This document shows positions 63,892 to 64,000 of a DNA stretch of 64,000 bases, piece after piece. The position numbers and the translations under genes were made by a program. Origin of the DNA: Verticiella sediminum (GTDB lineage Bacteria; Pseudomonadota; Gammaproteobacteria; Burkholderiales; Burkholderiaceae_B); assembly GCF_007558815.1 (NCBI RefSeq), contig NZ_VLTJ01000004.1, positions 1 through 64,000 on the forward strand. Reading direction: 5' to 3'. The notes under the pieces are model-generated. The model saw nothing but the letters and a program-made list of their open reading frames with translations. It made no database searches and was not told the DNA's origin. Position 1 is the first letter of the stretch; every line of letters begins with the position of its first letter.

Positions 63892-63905
63892 GGCAACTTG
63901 TTGCC
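63892..63905. promoter_or_regulatory. Candidate operator upstream of the class II aldolase
   Basis: GGCAAC and GTTGCC are perfect 6-bp inverted arms with a TT spacer, 15-28 bp before the aldolase start. The region to the right may start a divergent gene: ATG at 63994 with a GAGGTA site, cut off by the window edge. Confidence 0.4.
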
Positions 63906-64000
63906 CAAAGTACATAGAGTTGTCTGGTGCGTCAATGATGGTTGTCCCCAATCGGTGGCATCATTCGGCTTTGCGATTTTCTGAGGTAAAGCCATGTGCG

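Overview
The window looks like the replication-origin neighbourhood of a GC-rich betaproteobacterial chromosome. The gene content (gshB with a sugar-less PTS, TorF-glnK-amtB, aapJQMP, mnmG-rsmG-parA-parB, atpIBEFHAGDC, orphan Bug/TctC binding proteins, a Gram-negative trimeric porin) is what I associate with Alcaligenaceae of the Bordetella/Achromobacter type. The family placement is inference from protein and synteny recognition; no search was run.

Layout. 0-8.5 kb: a general porin, an AEC-family permease, a small membrane protein, a di-haem cytochrome c, then an accessory patch (ankyrin protein, a possible YezG-like protein, two exported proteins of unknown function and a broken signal-peptide gene) ending at a tRNA-Arg(CCG). 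8.6-17.5 kb: gshA, a hydrolase, a lipoprotein, a HTH-only LuxR protein, gshB overlapping a PTS EIIA-HPr-EI set, ubiK and a metallophosphoesterase. 17.6-26.5 kb: two nitrogen-related minus-strand operons, torF-glnK-amtB and aapJQMP, each preceded by a near-perfect or perfect sigma-54 promoter with upstream activator palindromes; comM lies between them. 26.5-31.8 kb: ftsEX, an ORF-poor segment with DnaA boxes (candidate oriC, about 28.53-29.21 kb), an aminotransferase, a cold-shock protein and a GntR/UTRA regulator. 31.9-35.9 kb: about 4 kb without a convincing gene, holding nine 13-bp tandem repeats and six parS sites. 35.9-40.4 kb: mnmG-rsmG-parA-parB.

40.5-50.6 kb: eight co-oriented genes that read like a catabolic route for a 2-hydroxy acid: a D-2-hydroxyacid dehydrogenase (FAD), a MarR regulator, a ThDP-dependent decarboxylase-type enzyme, an aromatic-aldehyde-type dehydrogenase, a LysR regulator, a mandelate-racemase-group enolase-superfamily protein, a Bug binding protein, and an FMN dehydrogenase closely resembling (S)-mandelate dehydrogenase. 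The set parallels the mandelate pathway (MdlA, B, C, D), but key residues differ in two of the enzymes, so the real substrate may be new. 50.9-58.6 kb: the complete F1Fo ATP synthase operon, ended by a strong hairpin and followed by a decayed M23 peptidase fragment. 59-64 kb: a lipoprotein, an FdhF/YdeP-type molybdopterin oxidoreductase, a TakP-like TRAP binding protein and a class II aldolase.

The most interesting items are the candidate origin plus centromere-like region, the two sigma-54 control regions, and the mandelate-like cluster.
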